Shown piece by piece: positions 36,119-49,597 of a stretch of DNA of 64,000 nt. The stretch is taken from the NCBI GenBank assembly GCA_012931725.1, contig CM022950.1, positions 62,710,311 through 62,774,310 of the forward strand, given 5' to 3'. This stretch comes from Litsea cubeba. Taxonomy: Eukaryota; Streptophyta; Magnoliopsida; Laurales; Lauraceae. Made by a program: the position numbers and the translations under genes. The stretch's first letter is position 1; every line of letters starts with the position of its first letter. The notes beneath the pieces were generated by a model. The model had not been told where the DNA came from and made no database searches. It saw only the letters and a list, made by a program, of their open reading frames with translations.

Positions 36119-39100
36119 GTAAGAAGTCATCCCTCTCTCTCTCTTGTTGTAAGAAGTCATCCCTTGGGACGGGTTGCCTTGGATGGGCCACACACCAAGA
36201 TTCACACTAAACTGAAAGAAAAAGTATGCTATGCTGTTGAAGTTTCTAGAAATTCAGCCTATTGTTTTAAACTTTTTTTGGCTTATAGAATTCTCTAAAT
36301 CTCAGTTTTTATAACTCGAGATCATTGAGCATTTGTGAATCCAACTAGGAGTAGTACTCATGTTTGTGTACATCCACCAGACTTTTTCTCTTCTGTAGTA
36401 TTTTTTTCCGGATCCCACGGGGAAAGTTTTTTCTGTGGAATTGTGGAAAATTTAGCTCTCTTTTTTTTTTTTTTGTGGAATTATGAAAAATTTAGCTCAT
36501 GTTGTGCTTTTCCTTGTGGAAAAGCGACTGCACTAAATGTATATTTTTCTGTATTGGAAAAAAGTGTTTCTACATCCCTCACTTCTTTCGTGAAAAACCA
36601 GCCACACAAACGTGCCCTTTATAGGGACTCTTGATATTCCTGAGCAATTCCCACATCTCCAAACAACTATATAGGACATGAGTTATATAAAGACCATTTT
36701 GTTGCATTTTTTATACAAGACAAGTTAGTTGCAATTGTATTATGTTATATGATTGCTTTGGTGGGTAAATTGGCCTGTCACAATTTCTTGTTACTTTCAT
36801 TAGGAGACATACATGATTGTTGCAAGCATTGTATTTTCCCTTTTCTTCTGTAATGTCATAATCAGTGGTTGAGCCAGTTATGGTTAAGGTCTCCTAACCT
36901 TATTGTCCGCCGACAATTTAGATTAGAAACACATCGGTAGTTGAGAATTATGTCTTTGTTGAAAAATTAGTTGAGGAACTATTACCTGCCGGATGTATTC
37001 TTGGGCTTATTATTTGATGGATAGCTAAATGGGCTTAATTTACAACGTCTTTGTTCTTTTATCATCATCATCATCATCACCAGATCTATATTTTTGTAGA
37101 AGTTTTTGGTAGGATGCACTAGGTTGGGTTTGGTTAGGGTTGGGTTAAACTATAATTTGATCTGAAAACCGTCTCATCCCATACCGATCTTACGTGAAAC
37201 CTTGCCTACCCTGTTATGGTAATTGGTCCGGTTGGATTTTTTTTCCCTAAATAGGTGAGTGGTACACAACTGTGAGACAACTTGCTTGTCGGGGATTAAT
37301 CCTTGGACAACTATGTGAGACGAGACACCTTTGCCACCGAAATTTCTTTTGTTTCTTGCATCGGGTTTAGATTTGGTACGATTTATCCTTTCCGAGATGT
37401 TAAAGACGAAAGGCCACAATGTTGCAACTATCAACTCTCGTGACTTCTTAAATGTTCAATACCAACTTTACTAGTTTACTTGATTAAGATATGTTGTATT
37501 AACAAATTAACAAAAAGACTTTTGGGGAGCATAAGAGCAGTTGGACATCTAGGTATATAAAGGCTTGATTATGATATACAAATTGAGAATCCAAAGGATC
37601 AAGTTGACTCGAATCAGCGATTGTTTACCCAGTCAAAAAGTCGATTCTCGGTTAATGATATTACAATTTATAGGTTCATGTTAAATACATGTAGCGTTCC
37701 TTTTTTACTTTTCTATAACCATGTACTCTTTGTCTATAAAATCAAATTCGAAATATTGGGTAACAAATATGAAAAGCTGAAAACTTATTTGAAAGAAATA
37801 TAAATAATTTCATGAGTCTCACAAAATATTGCAGTATGATCGCGATACTACCATAATAATCATGCTTTCACCAATAATCTTGATTTATTCTCTCAAAAGA
37901 GCCACAAAAAATGCAGTCTTATGATCTTATCAATGTGTTGGCATTAAAATAGTTTTGTTTACTTCTGTATCTATTAATCACATCACTGAATGATAGTAAA
38001 AAGATGTTTTTTTTTTTTTTTTTTTTAACTTCTCTGTTTTGTAGACATAACCACTAGATATTTTGTTTTGTATGTTGGTATTTATGAGGCACAACTACAT
38101 AGGGGGTATTGATGATCCAGTTTTAATAACCACTTTTCCACATGGGCCACCTAAAATACATGCTCAAGGTCAAGATTTGTCATAATGTTTTTTACTCGCC
38201 TATTTGAAAAAAGATCCAATCCAAGCATAGAATGCATAAGAATTCAAAGTCAAATGAGCTCTAATGAAGGATTGTTAAGGCAAGGGGTGAGGGATGTAGG
38301 ATATAAAGTACCTTCGTCGGTGTAGATGCAGCCCTCATTCTTCTAGGATTTGAATTACTAGGTGTGGTGCCTGGGCATTCATTTCTCACCTCCCCTTATT
38401 CATTTGTCATATTCAAATTCACATTTGATTCTTCAACTTTTATCTTTTTTTTAGGTTTAATTAAAGTCTTACAATTCCATGTATTCAAATACATGAAACA
38501 AACAAGCCCTAAATAGCATTTATAAGCAGAGAGTCATAAAGAAGAAGAGAAACAAATTAATACATTTGTTGGGTAAAAAATGTCTGTAGAGTATCTCACC
38601 AGTGGGCAAGATAAGATCCCTTTTTCCACCCACATCTTCACTGATCCGATTGCAGTCGTCATGGAGATTATTTGTGTGACAAAGTGTCAGATAGGAGTGT
38701 TCAGGGTCTTGGTCCGACCGACCTGAAGCTTGTTCAAGCCTGGCCAGAAAGATTTATGCCCAGTCCAGTGTTCAAACTGAGTAAGCTGATCTACCCAATT
38801 TTATTATCTTTGAGAAGACTCTCTCTACAACTAGTTTCATTCTATTTTGAGAATGACCACATTTAAAACACGTGATTAAAATAAGAGATACGATCATTAT
38901 GATTGTAGGAATATAAACTCAAATAGAGAGGATGTGAAATTTTTCTCAAGAACTTCACATGCCCGGTGGGATTAGCAGATCCTTAAAGAGGCCGAACATC
39001 CTTGTCGAAAAAAAAATAAAAAATTCTCAAGGATAAATTAAGGTGGATCATTGAATTTGGGGTCTAAATTTAGAAAGATGAACTTAAAGCACTGGACTTA

Positions 39101-41106
39101 GTGAAATCTTTGAGCCTCGACTTAACAATGTTTTCTCATGTTTTCTTACTAGGTAAAATGTAAGGGACATTTGAAAACAATAAAACATCTAAGAACACAA
39201 AATTTAAGTAGTATGTTTTTATTGCTGGAGGACAAGTATAAAGTGAGAAATAAAATCCAATCTGAGATGATACCGAAGAAATCCATCCAAAAGATATAAT
39301 GCCAAGAAGCCTAATGATCTGGAGTCAAATTAAATGCCCTCTCATGTATTTTACTCCAACTGGGCATTGGGAGTGTTGGTATACCCTAGAGATCGATCAT
39401 TGAACAACTGAGTAACATGTATAATTGGCAATCAACTTTTGCCAATCAACCGAGCACCCCACATTGCCATTGCACCCGTCAACATAAATCCTGTTTCTTC
39501 TTTCATTGACCAAAAGGAGGAAATAAATCTTTGTCTAAAAAAGTGTACTAGGAAAGTGTACATGATAGATCCTTTGAACGAGATAATGCCTGCTTTTTAA
39601 ATATCTCAAAGCAGAAATTGTTTCAACATAGTATGGTTAATTCCTAAACTTCTACAGGGTGCAAGTATATCGTTTTCATCCTTTAGATGCTTTTTTTTTT
39701 CTCATTGCTGATGCAACTACAGGTTATCAGTAATGAATCAATAAGCATAATTTTGCATGCGATTTTTTTCTGATGAAAATGTACCTAGAGTTTGGGATTA
39801 GGCCAATTTACATTATTCAGGGTCGCTACACGTTATAGTAGGATATCATTTGAAATTGTTATCGATCTAGACAAAGGTACATTCAGAAGAAGGAAGAGAT
39901 GCTTTAGTTTGGTGCAGCTTAATTGAAACAATTTGCAATCTTATGTGGAAAACTTGGATATTTTACACATCCTTTTTCTTATGATAAACCCAACTTTTAT
40001 TTGAGTGAAAATTGGTGGGAGCCAATATGTTAACATATGATGGTACATGAGGCTCGTGATAAATGATGTGCTCATAAGTAGATTTATAATAATGCTATTT
40101 CTAAAGAACTTGGACTACTTAAAAGTCTTATTATTTGGTGCATCAAGGGCTTTTTGTTTGGAGATATTTCTGATGAGTTGAAAATTCATACTAGCAATAG
40201 CAGTTGCCTTCCCCCAAAGATTTTGAGTCCCCCATTTGAATGGTGAAAATTCATAAAACCCACCTTGTGAAATATAACTTTTGGCATTTGAGATTCTCAT
40301 AATTTAAGTTTTTTTAAATTCTATATTGAACTTGAGAAATTGTGAAATCAAGTACAAAGCAACATTTGGAAAAACGCCCCTCACCCCACCTAGAAAGGAA
40401 AGAAAAAAAAAGAATTCTCATAAAAAAACGACCATTAAATAAACTCCTCAAAAGGAAATCGAGAAAAGACGAAAAATCAATGCCCAACTATCTCCTTCAT
40501 ACAACCGTTCTACATGGCCTGAAAATGCACTGGACCCTAAGAACTCATTTTGAAAATGAGATCCTAGGATTTAGGACATGTTCAGGCCATGAACATCAGG
40601 CCATTTAGACTTTTTGCTCATTCATAATTCAATACATAGGAAGCTCTTATCTATATCTCCATGTTTTATTTCTTACCCTTTATCACTTTAATAATCCTTT
40701 TGATGGAGTTCATTTTATCCAACTCTTTTATCATTTTGACATGTCCTTTTTTGTCAAGTAAAGTCAAGTTAAGTAACGTTAAGCATCAAATCAAAAATAA
40801 TTTAATTCAAAACTCCCTCAATTCTAAAAAAAAAAGTAAAAAAATAACTACTTTTATTCACTAAAAGGCAAAAAAATTCTATTTCTCCATACAAAAAGTA
40901 AAAAATATTTTATTCTAAATAATTAAAAATAAAATACCATTATAATTCACTTATATTTTATTTTATTTTTTTATTTGTATCACTCCACTCTATTTTGAAA
41001 GTAAAATGCCAAAGCAGTTGTCATTTATGGTAGTAGTAGCAGTACATTAGACCTAAAAAAGAATGCATGGAGATGGACGTTAAACTTCTTAGTTCTTACC
41101 ATTTGT

Positions 41107-41147
41107 GTGTGTCTCTCTCTCTCTAAATTGATGAGAGAGAGACACAC
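41107..41147. repeat. Short perfect hairpin
   Basis: GTGTGTCTCTCTCTC (41107-41121) and GAGAGAGAGACACAC (41133-41147) are exact inverted complements with an 11-base loop. Confidence 0.8.
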
Positions 41148-42106
41148 TTCAATGATCAACAATAAGTGGGTCCCATGTCCCAAGATAAGGACTGGTCTCC
41201 TCTTAAAGGGTCCCACCCACCATCTGTCCCCAGTCAGACACCTCCTCATCATTTCGTACCGCGTGGTTTCCGAGAGTCTAGAGAGAGAAAGACCAGCTAA
41301 CATTTCGGAGGGTATTTCACCCAAATTCCCAAAATGCCCCCGATGGATTCTCTCTCCATCATCCCCTAAGAAAAGGTCTTCTTCTAATGCTAGTAGTCTT
41401 CCACATCATCTTCTAAGCTTTGGCTCAAATCAACCTAGGATGAATGATATCCTTTTTTTCAGATCTTCCCTGTCTCTCCTTTTCGGGTGCATTTGAGGAA
41501 TGACTAGTTCCTTTTTGTATAAACTCTTTGAGAGATGTTCACTTTAATCATAGAATTTGTGCCATAATCAATTGAATTGAGAGATCATCTCCATTACTTT
41601 GAAAACTTACGTTAGAGAGATTTTCTCAACTAATCACAAAGCTTATTTTAGAGAGATTTTATAATTTAAAAGGAAGACCCAATAATCAAATCCATTAGAT
41701 TATCACTATAAATAAGGGGCATATTATCTGTTACTTGGTCCCAACATGTTTCATCTTATATAAAGTCTCATACCAACTAATGCACCATTTCATTTATTTT
41801 CCTTGAATGAAAAAAGAATTTTTTTTTTTCAACTTACGAATGTTGAGAAAATGAAACAGCTAGAAATAGTTTTATTAGAAGAAATATTATAGAAACTTGC
41901 CTCCTAATGTAATAGTTCAGCTTTTAAGTTACTTTCTCTAAACTTGGATAATCTCTTGATGATGGCTACCAAACAGATGGATAGTATTGTCCTTATATTT
42001 CATGCACCCACAATTTAGTTTGATGTGCATGAGATTGAGGTTGCCCTATGATCTCCCCGAATCTGCTCAGTGTGGGCTTAGCAGGGTTCATTCATGCCAG
42101 GATACC

Positions 42107-42308
42107 CACACACCCAGGGGCGGATCCAGAATTTTTATTTAGGTGGGGCGATTATTCACCATTTAGACATGTATTTCAGATATAGGGCGATTGTATAGTG
42201 TTTAGATAAATATGTGTGGAAAACCCATTTAAATTAATGAAGAATTTAAAATTAATATAGGCGGTTGCCCCATGTCATCAAAAGTCTGAGTCCGCCCCAG
42301 CACACACC
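42107..42308. mobile_element. Short hAT-type MITE (element 42115-42300)
   Basis: 186 bp, ends CAGGGGCGGATCCAGA / CTGAGTCCGCCCCAG, flanked by a perfect 8 bp duplication CACACACC (42107-42114 and 42301-42308). A related fragment lies in ACX3 intron 1. Confidence 0.85.
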
Positions 42309-43356
42309 ACCCATGATGGAAAATAAAGTAAAAGTTGCACGATGCACCATGTATCCTCCTCCTTTTAACCATGTGAGTTGTGAAAGACTATCATGGGAGG
42401 ATAGCATCCTCATCTAGTGCCGTGTGTTCACATCCCTTATCTACATTCATGTATCGTGAGGCCCAGGGCATGACACGTGGACGGTCAAGGACAGTGCACG
42501 TGATAGTAGGAGTCGTAGAGGGAAGGACAGGGCGAGGTTGACATGACTAGAGGTACGATGAAAAGCTGCGTGTCTGTGTCTGCATCTCTGCATGCAGAGC
42601 TCTATCAAAGCACCCGCGTAAAAGTCGAGGGACCTCTCTCTCTCTCTCTCTTATCTTTGCAGTGACTACTACTGCAGGAGAGGAGGGGAGGGCTCACGAG
42701 TCCTGCTGCTGCTGCCTTTCGCTGCTTTTAAAGCTGATTTCAACGATACAATACAAAGAGGAAAAGAAAGAAGATTCCTGCGGGACCAAAGATAGTGACG
42801 AATAACAAACCCTCTGCTCTCTGCTTTCCTTTCTTGTCTGCAAAAAGTTTGGAGAGAGAGAGAGAGATTATATGGGTGGGGTCATTTGAGAGGGCTACTG
42901 CTTTTTAGAGGGGGCCACCTTGAGATATTTGGCAATAGAATGGAGCATGGGAATAAAGTAGTTCAAGATTAATGGAGTGCCTTTTTGTTTGAAATAATTT
43001 TTAGATTTTTTGTTATTTTTTCAAAAATTAGCTTTTCAAGTAAAATTTTAGGTGCTATTCACATGTGAGTTGGTGTAGCGGCGCCAATAAGATGCAGTGA
43101 ATTTGCTCTCTATTTTTTCATATTTAAAATCACTTTAAATTTGTCCGATATGTATTTGTGTTGATCAAGCGGGCGCCACCTGATATATTAGTATTTTGTT
43201 AGATTAAAGACCTTATTAGGCATACCAATGTCATACAAAAAAATAGAGTAAAATTTTAGGTGGTTATATTTAGTTCAAGCATAAAAAAGCTAGAAATCTA
43301 ATTAATAGAAAAGTTACGGCTTGTTTACTTAGAAGAACTTTGAGAGTTCTTATTTT
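42309..43356. other. Intergenic, nothing firm
   Basis: Contains a short (CT)n at about 42636-42651 and a GA tract near 42855, in a GC-richer patch (42450-42900) that could be a leader or promoter. No reading frame or splice pattern supports a gene. Confidence 0.4.
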
Positions 43357-43714
43357 GGGCCCGTTTCTTTACTAGAATTCATAGAATTCATGTCTGGTAA
43401 TCCTGGTATTTGAAATGCTACCAAATTCTGGAATTCCAAATTCGTTGTTTCATTTATGGTATGAATTCCTACCTGAGCTCCCGGAATGCCATCGTCCCTC
43501 TCCCGGAATTTATGTGCCAAGTGAGATTTCCAAATCCTACTTGTTAAAGTGGTTTTTCAAATGCTGGGTTTTTTAGAATTTGAAATGCTTGGAATTTCAA
43601 ATGCCCAGGAATTCTGTGGGAATTCTAGTAATGAAACACAGAATTCCTGACAGGAATTCTGAATTCCCAGACAGCCTGAATTCCTGTCAGGAATTCTAGT
43701 AAGTGAACAGGCCC
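43357..43714. mobile_element. MITE with palindromic GAATTC-rich ends
   Basis: 358 bp; left end GGGCCCGTTTCTTTACTAGA (continuing ATTC) pairs with the reverse complement of the right end (GGGCCTGTTCACTTACTAGA). The interior near 43640-43700 repeats GAATTCCTG(A)CAGGAATTC palindromes. No clear target duplication, so superfamily is open. Confidence 0.75.
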
Positions 43715-44504
43715 GGAGAATTGAAACTTATAAAGTTGGAATTTTAAAAATTCATAAGGCTATAGAGCCATGTTATGTTAGAAGACTTTTAGAATTCACT
43801 TAATGCCGTCTTTATGTGCAGTTCCAGATGTTCTAATCTATTCTAGTATGTATCTAGAAAACTGGAGTTCCATGCAATCTAAATATTCAAAGTGCCTATT
43901 CATGAGAATGATTTCTTAGAATTCTTATAAAAAATTTCTAATATTTTTTATTTTTTTTTTAAATAACTCCAAACAAACAACCCTAATGGCTTTTCAAGTA
44001 AGTTGGTATTTTGAATTCTAGAAATCCAAAGAGCATTTGGAATGTTGATGGGCTTGATTTTCGGGTGAGAAATTTTTGTTAGGTTGTGGACTTGGGCAAA
44101 TCAATTGTAATGCTGATTGGACATTTTTACCTACTTTAGAAATGACATTTTGTTTCATTTTGTCCTTGGCAGTTGGATGAACCAGGAAGTTGAATAAAAC
44201 TTAGTCCGGTCAATTGATGAACCTTACTACCTTACTGGGACAACATCAATGTGTCTGCAAATCAGTCGGTTGATTTTTTTTTTCAATTCCTGAAATATAC
44301 ATTTAGTAGGGCACCTGTGTACCATAATAGATGCATTCAATCAGTGAGCTTTCTCATTATTTTGTACCATGAACTTTTAATTTGTGGCCAGTAGTACATC
44401 ACAGAACACTTTGCAATGAAATATAGAAGGTCCCAGAACTCTGTATTGCCAATCAATTCCTTCTATATTGCTCAATTGACTTATGATAGTACTATAATGT
44501 AAAG

Positions 44505-44620
44505 AGAAGTGATATTGACATTCATTTTTTTTTTCTATGGAGGCACTCTTTTTTTTTGACAAAATTTTAGAGTGCCTCCATAAAAAAAAAAGAAACAAGG
44601 GAGTGCCAATATCAATTACC
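44505..44620. repeat. Inverted repeat around a 14 bp hairpin
   Basis: TATGGAGGCACTCT (44536-44549) is exactly complementary to AGAGTGCCTCCATA (44568-44581), and the flanks (T run and GATATTG) continue the imperfect symmetry. Possibly a tiny MITE. Confidence 0.65.
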
Positions 44621-44643
44621 TAAGTAAAAATATATATAATTTA

Positions 44644-44828
44644 TAGGGAAACATTCATATGCATCTTTTCCTCACCATAGAGTAATGGATACTTCTTTTT
44701 GAAAATTTTCAAGTACAAATTGTACTTTTCAAGTAGATAGGGTGAGGTACAAAATACACATTTCATGGTAAAAAGGGAAGTGTCCCTCTCTCTATGGTGA
44801 GGAAAAGATGCATATGAACATTCCCCTA
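44644..44828. mobile_element. MITE with ~38 bp inverted ends
   Basis: 185 bp; TAGGGAAACATTCATATGCA...CTCACCATAGAG at 44644-44682 pairs with CTCTATGGTGAG...TGCATATGAACATTCCCCTA at 44790-44828, with few mismatches. Target duplication uncertain because flanks are AT-rich. Confidence 0.8.
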
Positions 44829-44902
44829 ATTTTACAATATCAATTTAAAAAAAAAGACCATCATATATCTCTAATGTCACCAGTACCATAACCATTTAAA
44901 TT

Positions 44903-44926
44903 GGGGGGGGGGGGGGGGGGGGGGGG
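44903..44926. repeat. Poly(G) run
   Basis: About 24 consecutive G. Confidence 0.9.
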
Positions 44927-47900
44927 TTCAAGCATAAATAATATTACTATTCTTTATGAAAAAGGAAAGATTCATTAAATGACCAACAAGGCACAACAAA
45001 GACTAATCAAGACCTTGCGTACAAAGGAAAGCTAGCCCAAAAGAGGGTGGTTCAAGTTAAACAATACGAAGGGTCTACTAACAATGGTTGTTAGTAATGC
45101 CACCATAGGTTCAATTTTACTGTTAGAATTTGTGGCATGGTGTGGGGCATTCTATCATAGCAAATTGTTAAAAAAAATCATAACAACTTATTTGATTCCT
45201 AATTTTAAATGCAAGATGTTTTCAATGAAATAATATATAGTCGGTCGATCTATCAATAGTTCAATAGTGAGGCACCTCTCTTTCACAAAAATTATACTGA
45301 TGGTTACGAAACTTGGGAGAATGTGTAAAATGTGCATGCCTGTTTGCGTGTGAGTATTTATGAGTGCAAAAGGAAAACAAAAAACACACACAATAGTTAT
45401 TTTTGAATTCCAAAATTCTATACATCCAAGGGGCCATTTGAAGATTGCATCACAACTATAAATTAATGGAAGATTTTTGTGAGCCTTGTAACGTCTCTTT
45501 CAGTTCCCAAGATTTTGTTAGTATTATATATATATTCCTATATGCCCCCTGTCATTTTATGTATTTGTATGTAGGTCCTTTCGAAAATGCATTTGCACAT
45601 TGGTGTGAATCTTGGGGAGGTCAACTTAAAATGGTGAGGTGTAATAATGCAGGTATGGGGCCCACCAAATTGGTGAAACCAGATGTAGACATCCTACAGC
45701 TCATCATAGTCGTCCATCACTCATAGTACAACTGCACAAGTATGTTTGGAGGGACAGATGGCAGTGAATAGTCCTAGTTGGGTTCTTGTTTGTTTGGATA
45801 ATTTTCTTGAAATTTGGATACCATCAAAATATTTTGTGATTTTTTCTAAACATAAACATGATAATACTTGTAAGAAGTTTTACCTTTTTATAATGTGAGT
45901 TCAAAACAAATGCACATCAAATGAGGCATCAGAGCAAGGGCAGACCCAGAAAATGTTCCCTTGGAGGGCTCTCTGATGGTGCAGCCATTTGTAAAGAAGA
46001 TTGTATGGCCATGCATTAAAGGTAGCTAGGTCAGGGTGTGTGCAGCTGCAGCCAAAGAATTCTACTTTTTGCAGATTTCCATTTCTGCCATAGACAGGAA
46101 TTTTACATTCCAACCCCACAATGAGAAACTGATGTCCTCCCCCAAGAAACTCAATTCAAATTTTTTTTTTCTTTTTTTCATGGTAAAAATGCCTCACACC
46201 AAATTATTGAATAAGTGGCTACATATGAATTCCTCTCGTAGTACAAATGCATATAAAAGACTTGTTTAGACATGTCTCTAAGCTGTAAATGTGTGTGACC
46301 AGTGATCACCACATCAGTGGATTCCACAGTTTGCGAGTGACCTATAATTATCCAGCAATTTGAAGGCCCTGGACCCTTTTGTTGGTTCTAACTAATATGG
46401 TATGGATTGAGGCCCAAATACTTGAATGCCCCAATTATATAACACATTTAGTATTTAATAATATTTAAAAATATATGATACATGTCATAATTTTTTACCA
46501 ATCCACAGGTAGCTAAGTGGTTAGAGAACAAAATCTACTTTTCTAGTTGCTTGTAGAAATTTTGATTGTAAGAAGCATTTAGTTGATTAAAAAAATGAAT
46601 TTTAAATGTCATAGATTCTGGAAAGTGACAATTTGTTCCAATCAAAGAAATGTCCCAAGTTTTGAAGCCCGTCACCCCCTCCTATGGTCGATGTAAGCCT
46701 TTACACTCATGACTCCTTATAGGAATGCAATTGGGTATCCGATAATCCGAGCATATGAAGTTTCAGTTCTAAGTAAAGTGAGTATGGAGCTTGTTTTTGG
46801 ATCTGAAACATTTGGACTCGGAATAAGATCCTAGCATGTTCTGACTTGAGGATTTAGTTGTAAAGTGATCATGTTCACATATTAAAACTCTCTATATGTA
46901 CTAATGACATAATTAAATATCTTGAGTTATATTCATATTTAATAGTATACTTAGCTTTAATTATATACTATTTAATGATTTTATCTTGCATATTTAAAAA
47001 TCTAGCTTTCAAGTTATTTTTATCCAATTAAATGCACTCTACATCTAATTTCGGATCATAATTTGGAATTGGATCCATTTTTTTTAACTTTGTTGTTGGA
47101 TTACATCAGTTTTGTGTCAGATCTGGAATTGAATCTATAAAAGACAATTGAAGTCCAAATTCACTACGGTTTTGTCCCAGACCCAACCTGTTTAATTTCT
47201 TTCATATGGCTTCCACCTTAGGAATTAACACCCAACTCAATTTTTCGCATTTATTTATATTGTGCTACCCCCCTAATGGATAATAAAAAATTTCACACTC
47301 ATCTCACTTTTTATTTTGGAGCATCAATTTGGATAACAGTACTTCTATTAATCAAACTGTTCTTTTCTTCATACAGGTAAGAAGATCACATGAAACCTTT
47401 TATATCCCTGAGAAACTAATGATTGTCAAATTCTTCCTGGTGTGCTGCCAACGTCTGGACCATTCAAAACTCTCGATGAGTCTTAGCAATTCTACCTGTT
47501 CTTGAAATTGACTACAACGAACAGTTCAACAAAAGTTGTACTTTTATAATTATTGATTCCTCAATGGTATTTTATTAGGAAAACCCCCCTCAGTACAATG
47601 TTTTTCATAAGAGAGATGAGACCCTTTGTGATTAATCCAACTTCCTCACCCTCTCAAACCTTCTATAAATTGACACTCCCCTTAATTTTACACTAATGTA
47701 TGTAAATTACACTCACCATTTGATTGAATTATACAAATCTATCGAATCTTAAGACCTCAAAATCAATGATTTTGATGAAATAATTGAAATAAACTCCGTT
47801 AAAAATCATATCCACAATAAGACCTTTTCATTACAGTTGCATTCAAGTGGATCTCATATTTTTAAAATCATTTAAATTAAAGCTTTACTTCACATTATTT

Positions 47901-48171
47901 TACAAGTAAATTAACATATGGGGGTATACTACAACGGTTCATTTCAGAAATAGACCAAACATGTAGGGGTTATTTTATTACATAAGAAAGAAAAAGTGAT
48001 GTAATTTACTACTTGTTTTTTCAGTCTGACAGACACCCACTATCTTTGCAGCACTTGAGCGACAGCGAGCTGCTGGAATGCTACAGCACCAGCGACAGCA
48101 GCCGCACTACAACAGCAAACATTACCACCACAAACACCAACAATATTCAAAAGAAAAAGAATATCATCACA
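44927..48171. other. Intergenic region upstream of the ARF4-like gene
   Basis: No gene recognised. Short frames (45445-45726, 45901-46119, 46036-46269) lack domains. Some of it may be ARF4 promoter or leader. Confidence 0.5.
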
Positions 48172-48195
48172 CTCTCTCTCTCTCTCTCTCTCTCT
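48172..48195. repeat. (CT)n tract in the ARF4 upstream region
   Basis: CT repeat about 300 bp before the ARF4 ATG, probably in its promoter or 5' leader. Confidence 0.8.
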
Positions 48196-48494
48196 GTCTA
48201 AATGGGGTAGAAAGAAGCAAAATAAAGGGAGGAAAGGTATGTGATGCAATTTGATTCGAAAGGAGTAGACAGCACTGCAGTAGTACGTCTGTATGTTGAT
48301 GTGGAGTCGGTCTCTCTTTTGACCCATCTCCTTTTGGAATCTTTGAGGGTGTGTGCACGTTAAGCTGCTTCTGCGACCACCCACTCACCCGAAGATGCAG
48401 ACATGAAAGTTCTTATCTTTCACCACCCCACCTCATATAGACTCGTCAAATCTCCTTCTGCTGCTGTTTTGGGTGTTTTTCCATTCTGGGTTTG

Positions 48495-49519
48495 ATGGGA
48501 ATCGATCTCAATTGCATCGACGATGAGGCTCTCGAAGACCCACCTGCAAATTCTTCTCCATCTCTTTCTGGGTCTCCATCTTCGTCTGCTATTTGTTTGG
48601 AGCTCTGGCACGCTTGTGCTGGGCCGCTCATTTCGCTGCCAAGGAAGGGGAGCTTCGTGGTGTATTTTCCTCAAGGGCATTTGGAGCAGATTGCTGATTA
48701 TTTCCCTTCTGTAGCTTATGATATTCCGCCCCACGTTTTCTGCCGTGTGATTGATGTGAAACTCCATGTGGGTTTTCTTTCCGCTTGCGTTTTCCTTGTT
48801 GATGGGTGCTAAAATCCTAAAAAGTATTTTACTTTTTCTTGATGGGTTTTGGGTTTTGTGTACTGAGTCTTCCTTGGTTTTTGGCCTTTCTGGGGTTTTT
48901 CTCATAAAAATGTGATCTTGTTTTGTTGTTGAGGAGTTCTAAGGTGTGACTTCTGACGTGGGTTTTGGGTTTTTTCGTTCTGGGTCTTCTCTAATTATTT
49001 GAGAATGTGATTGTTCTTAGATCTTTCATGGAATTCTCGTCGTGGAATTTTATAATTTGATGAGTTTTGGTTTTCTTTGATTTCTTATTCTGCTGATGGG
49101 GATGGTTGAAAATTGTAAGAAATGCTCGTTTTCAGGCAGAAGCTGCCACGGATGAAGTTTATGCTCAAGTGTCTCTGTTTCCTGAGAGCGAGGTTGGGGG
49201 TTTGCTCTTCTTCTTCCTTTTGTTTTATTTTTTATTATCAGTTCAAAGTTCTAACCTCTTTTCTGATGATTCTTGGTTGGATTTTGATGTGTAGCAACTG
49301 GAAAAGAAATTTCAAGCTGGAGAAGTTGAGAGAGATGGAGAAGAGGGAATTGAAGGGTTTTGTAAGTCTATTACGCCCCATATGTTCTGCAAGACGCTCA
49401 CGGCCTCAGATACCAGCACACATGGTGGGTTCTCTGTTCCGCGGCGAGCTGCGGAAGACTGCTTCCCTCCCTTGGTAATGATCCCTTGCAGTTAAATTGT
49501 CTTCCTGGTAATGCATCTG

Positions 49520-49597
<78 letters not shown>

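Noticed and set aside
41107..41496. 129-codon frame
   Set aside because: Starts in a CT/GA hairpin, no domain, no codon bias evident; not called as a gene.
46505..46530. tRNA/SINE-like A box (GGTAGCTAAGTGGTTAGAG)
   Set aside because: No B box at the expected distance and no cloverleaf or poly(A) tail; a chance match cannot be excluded.
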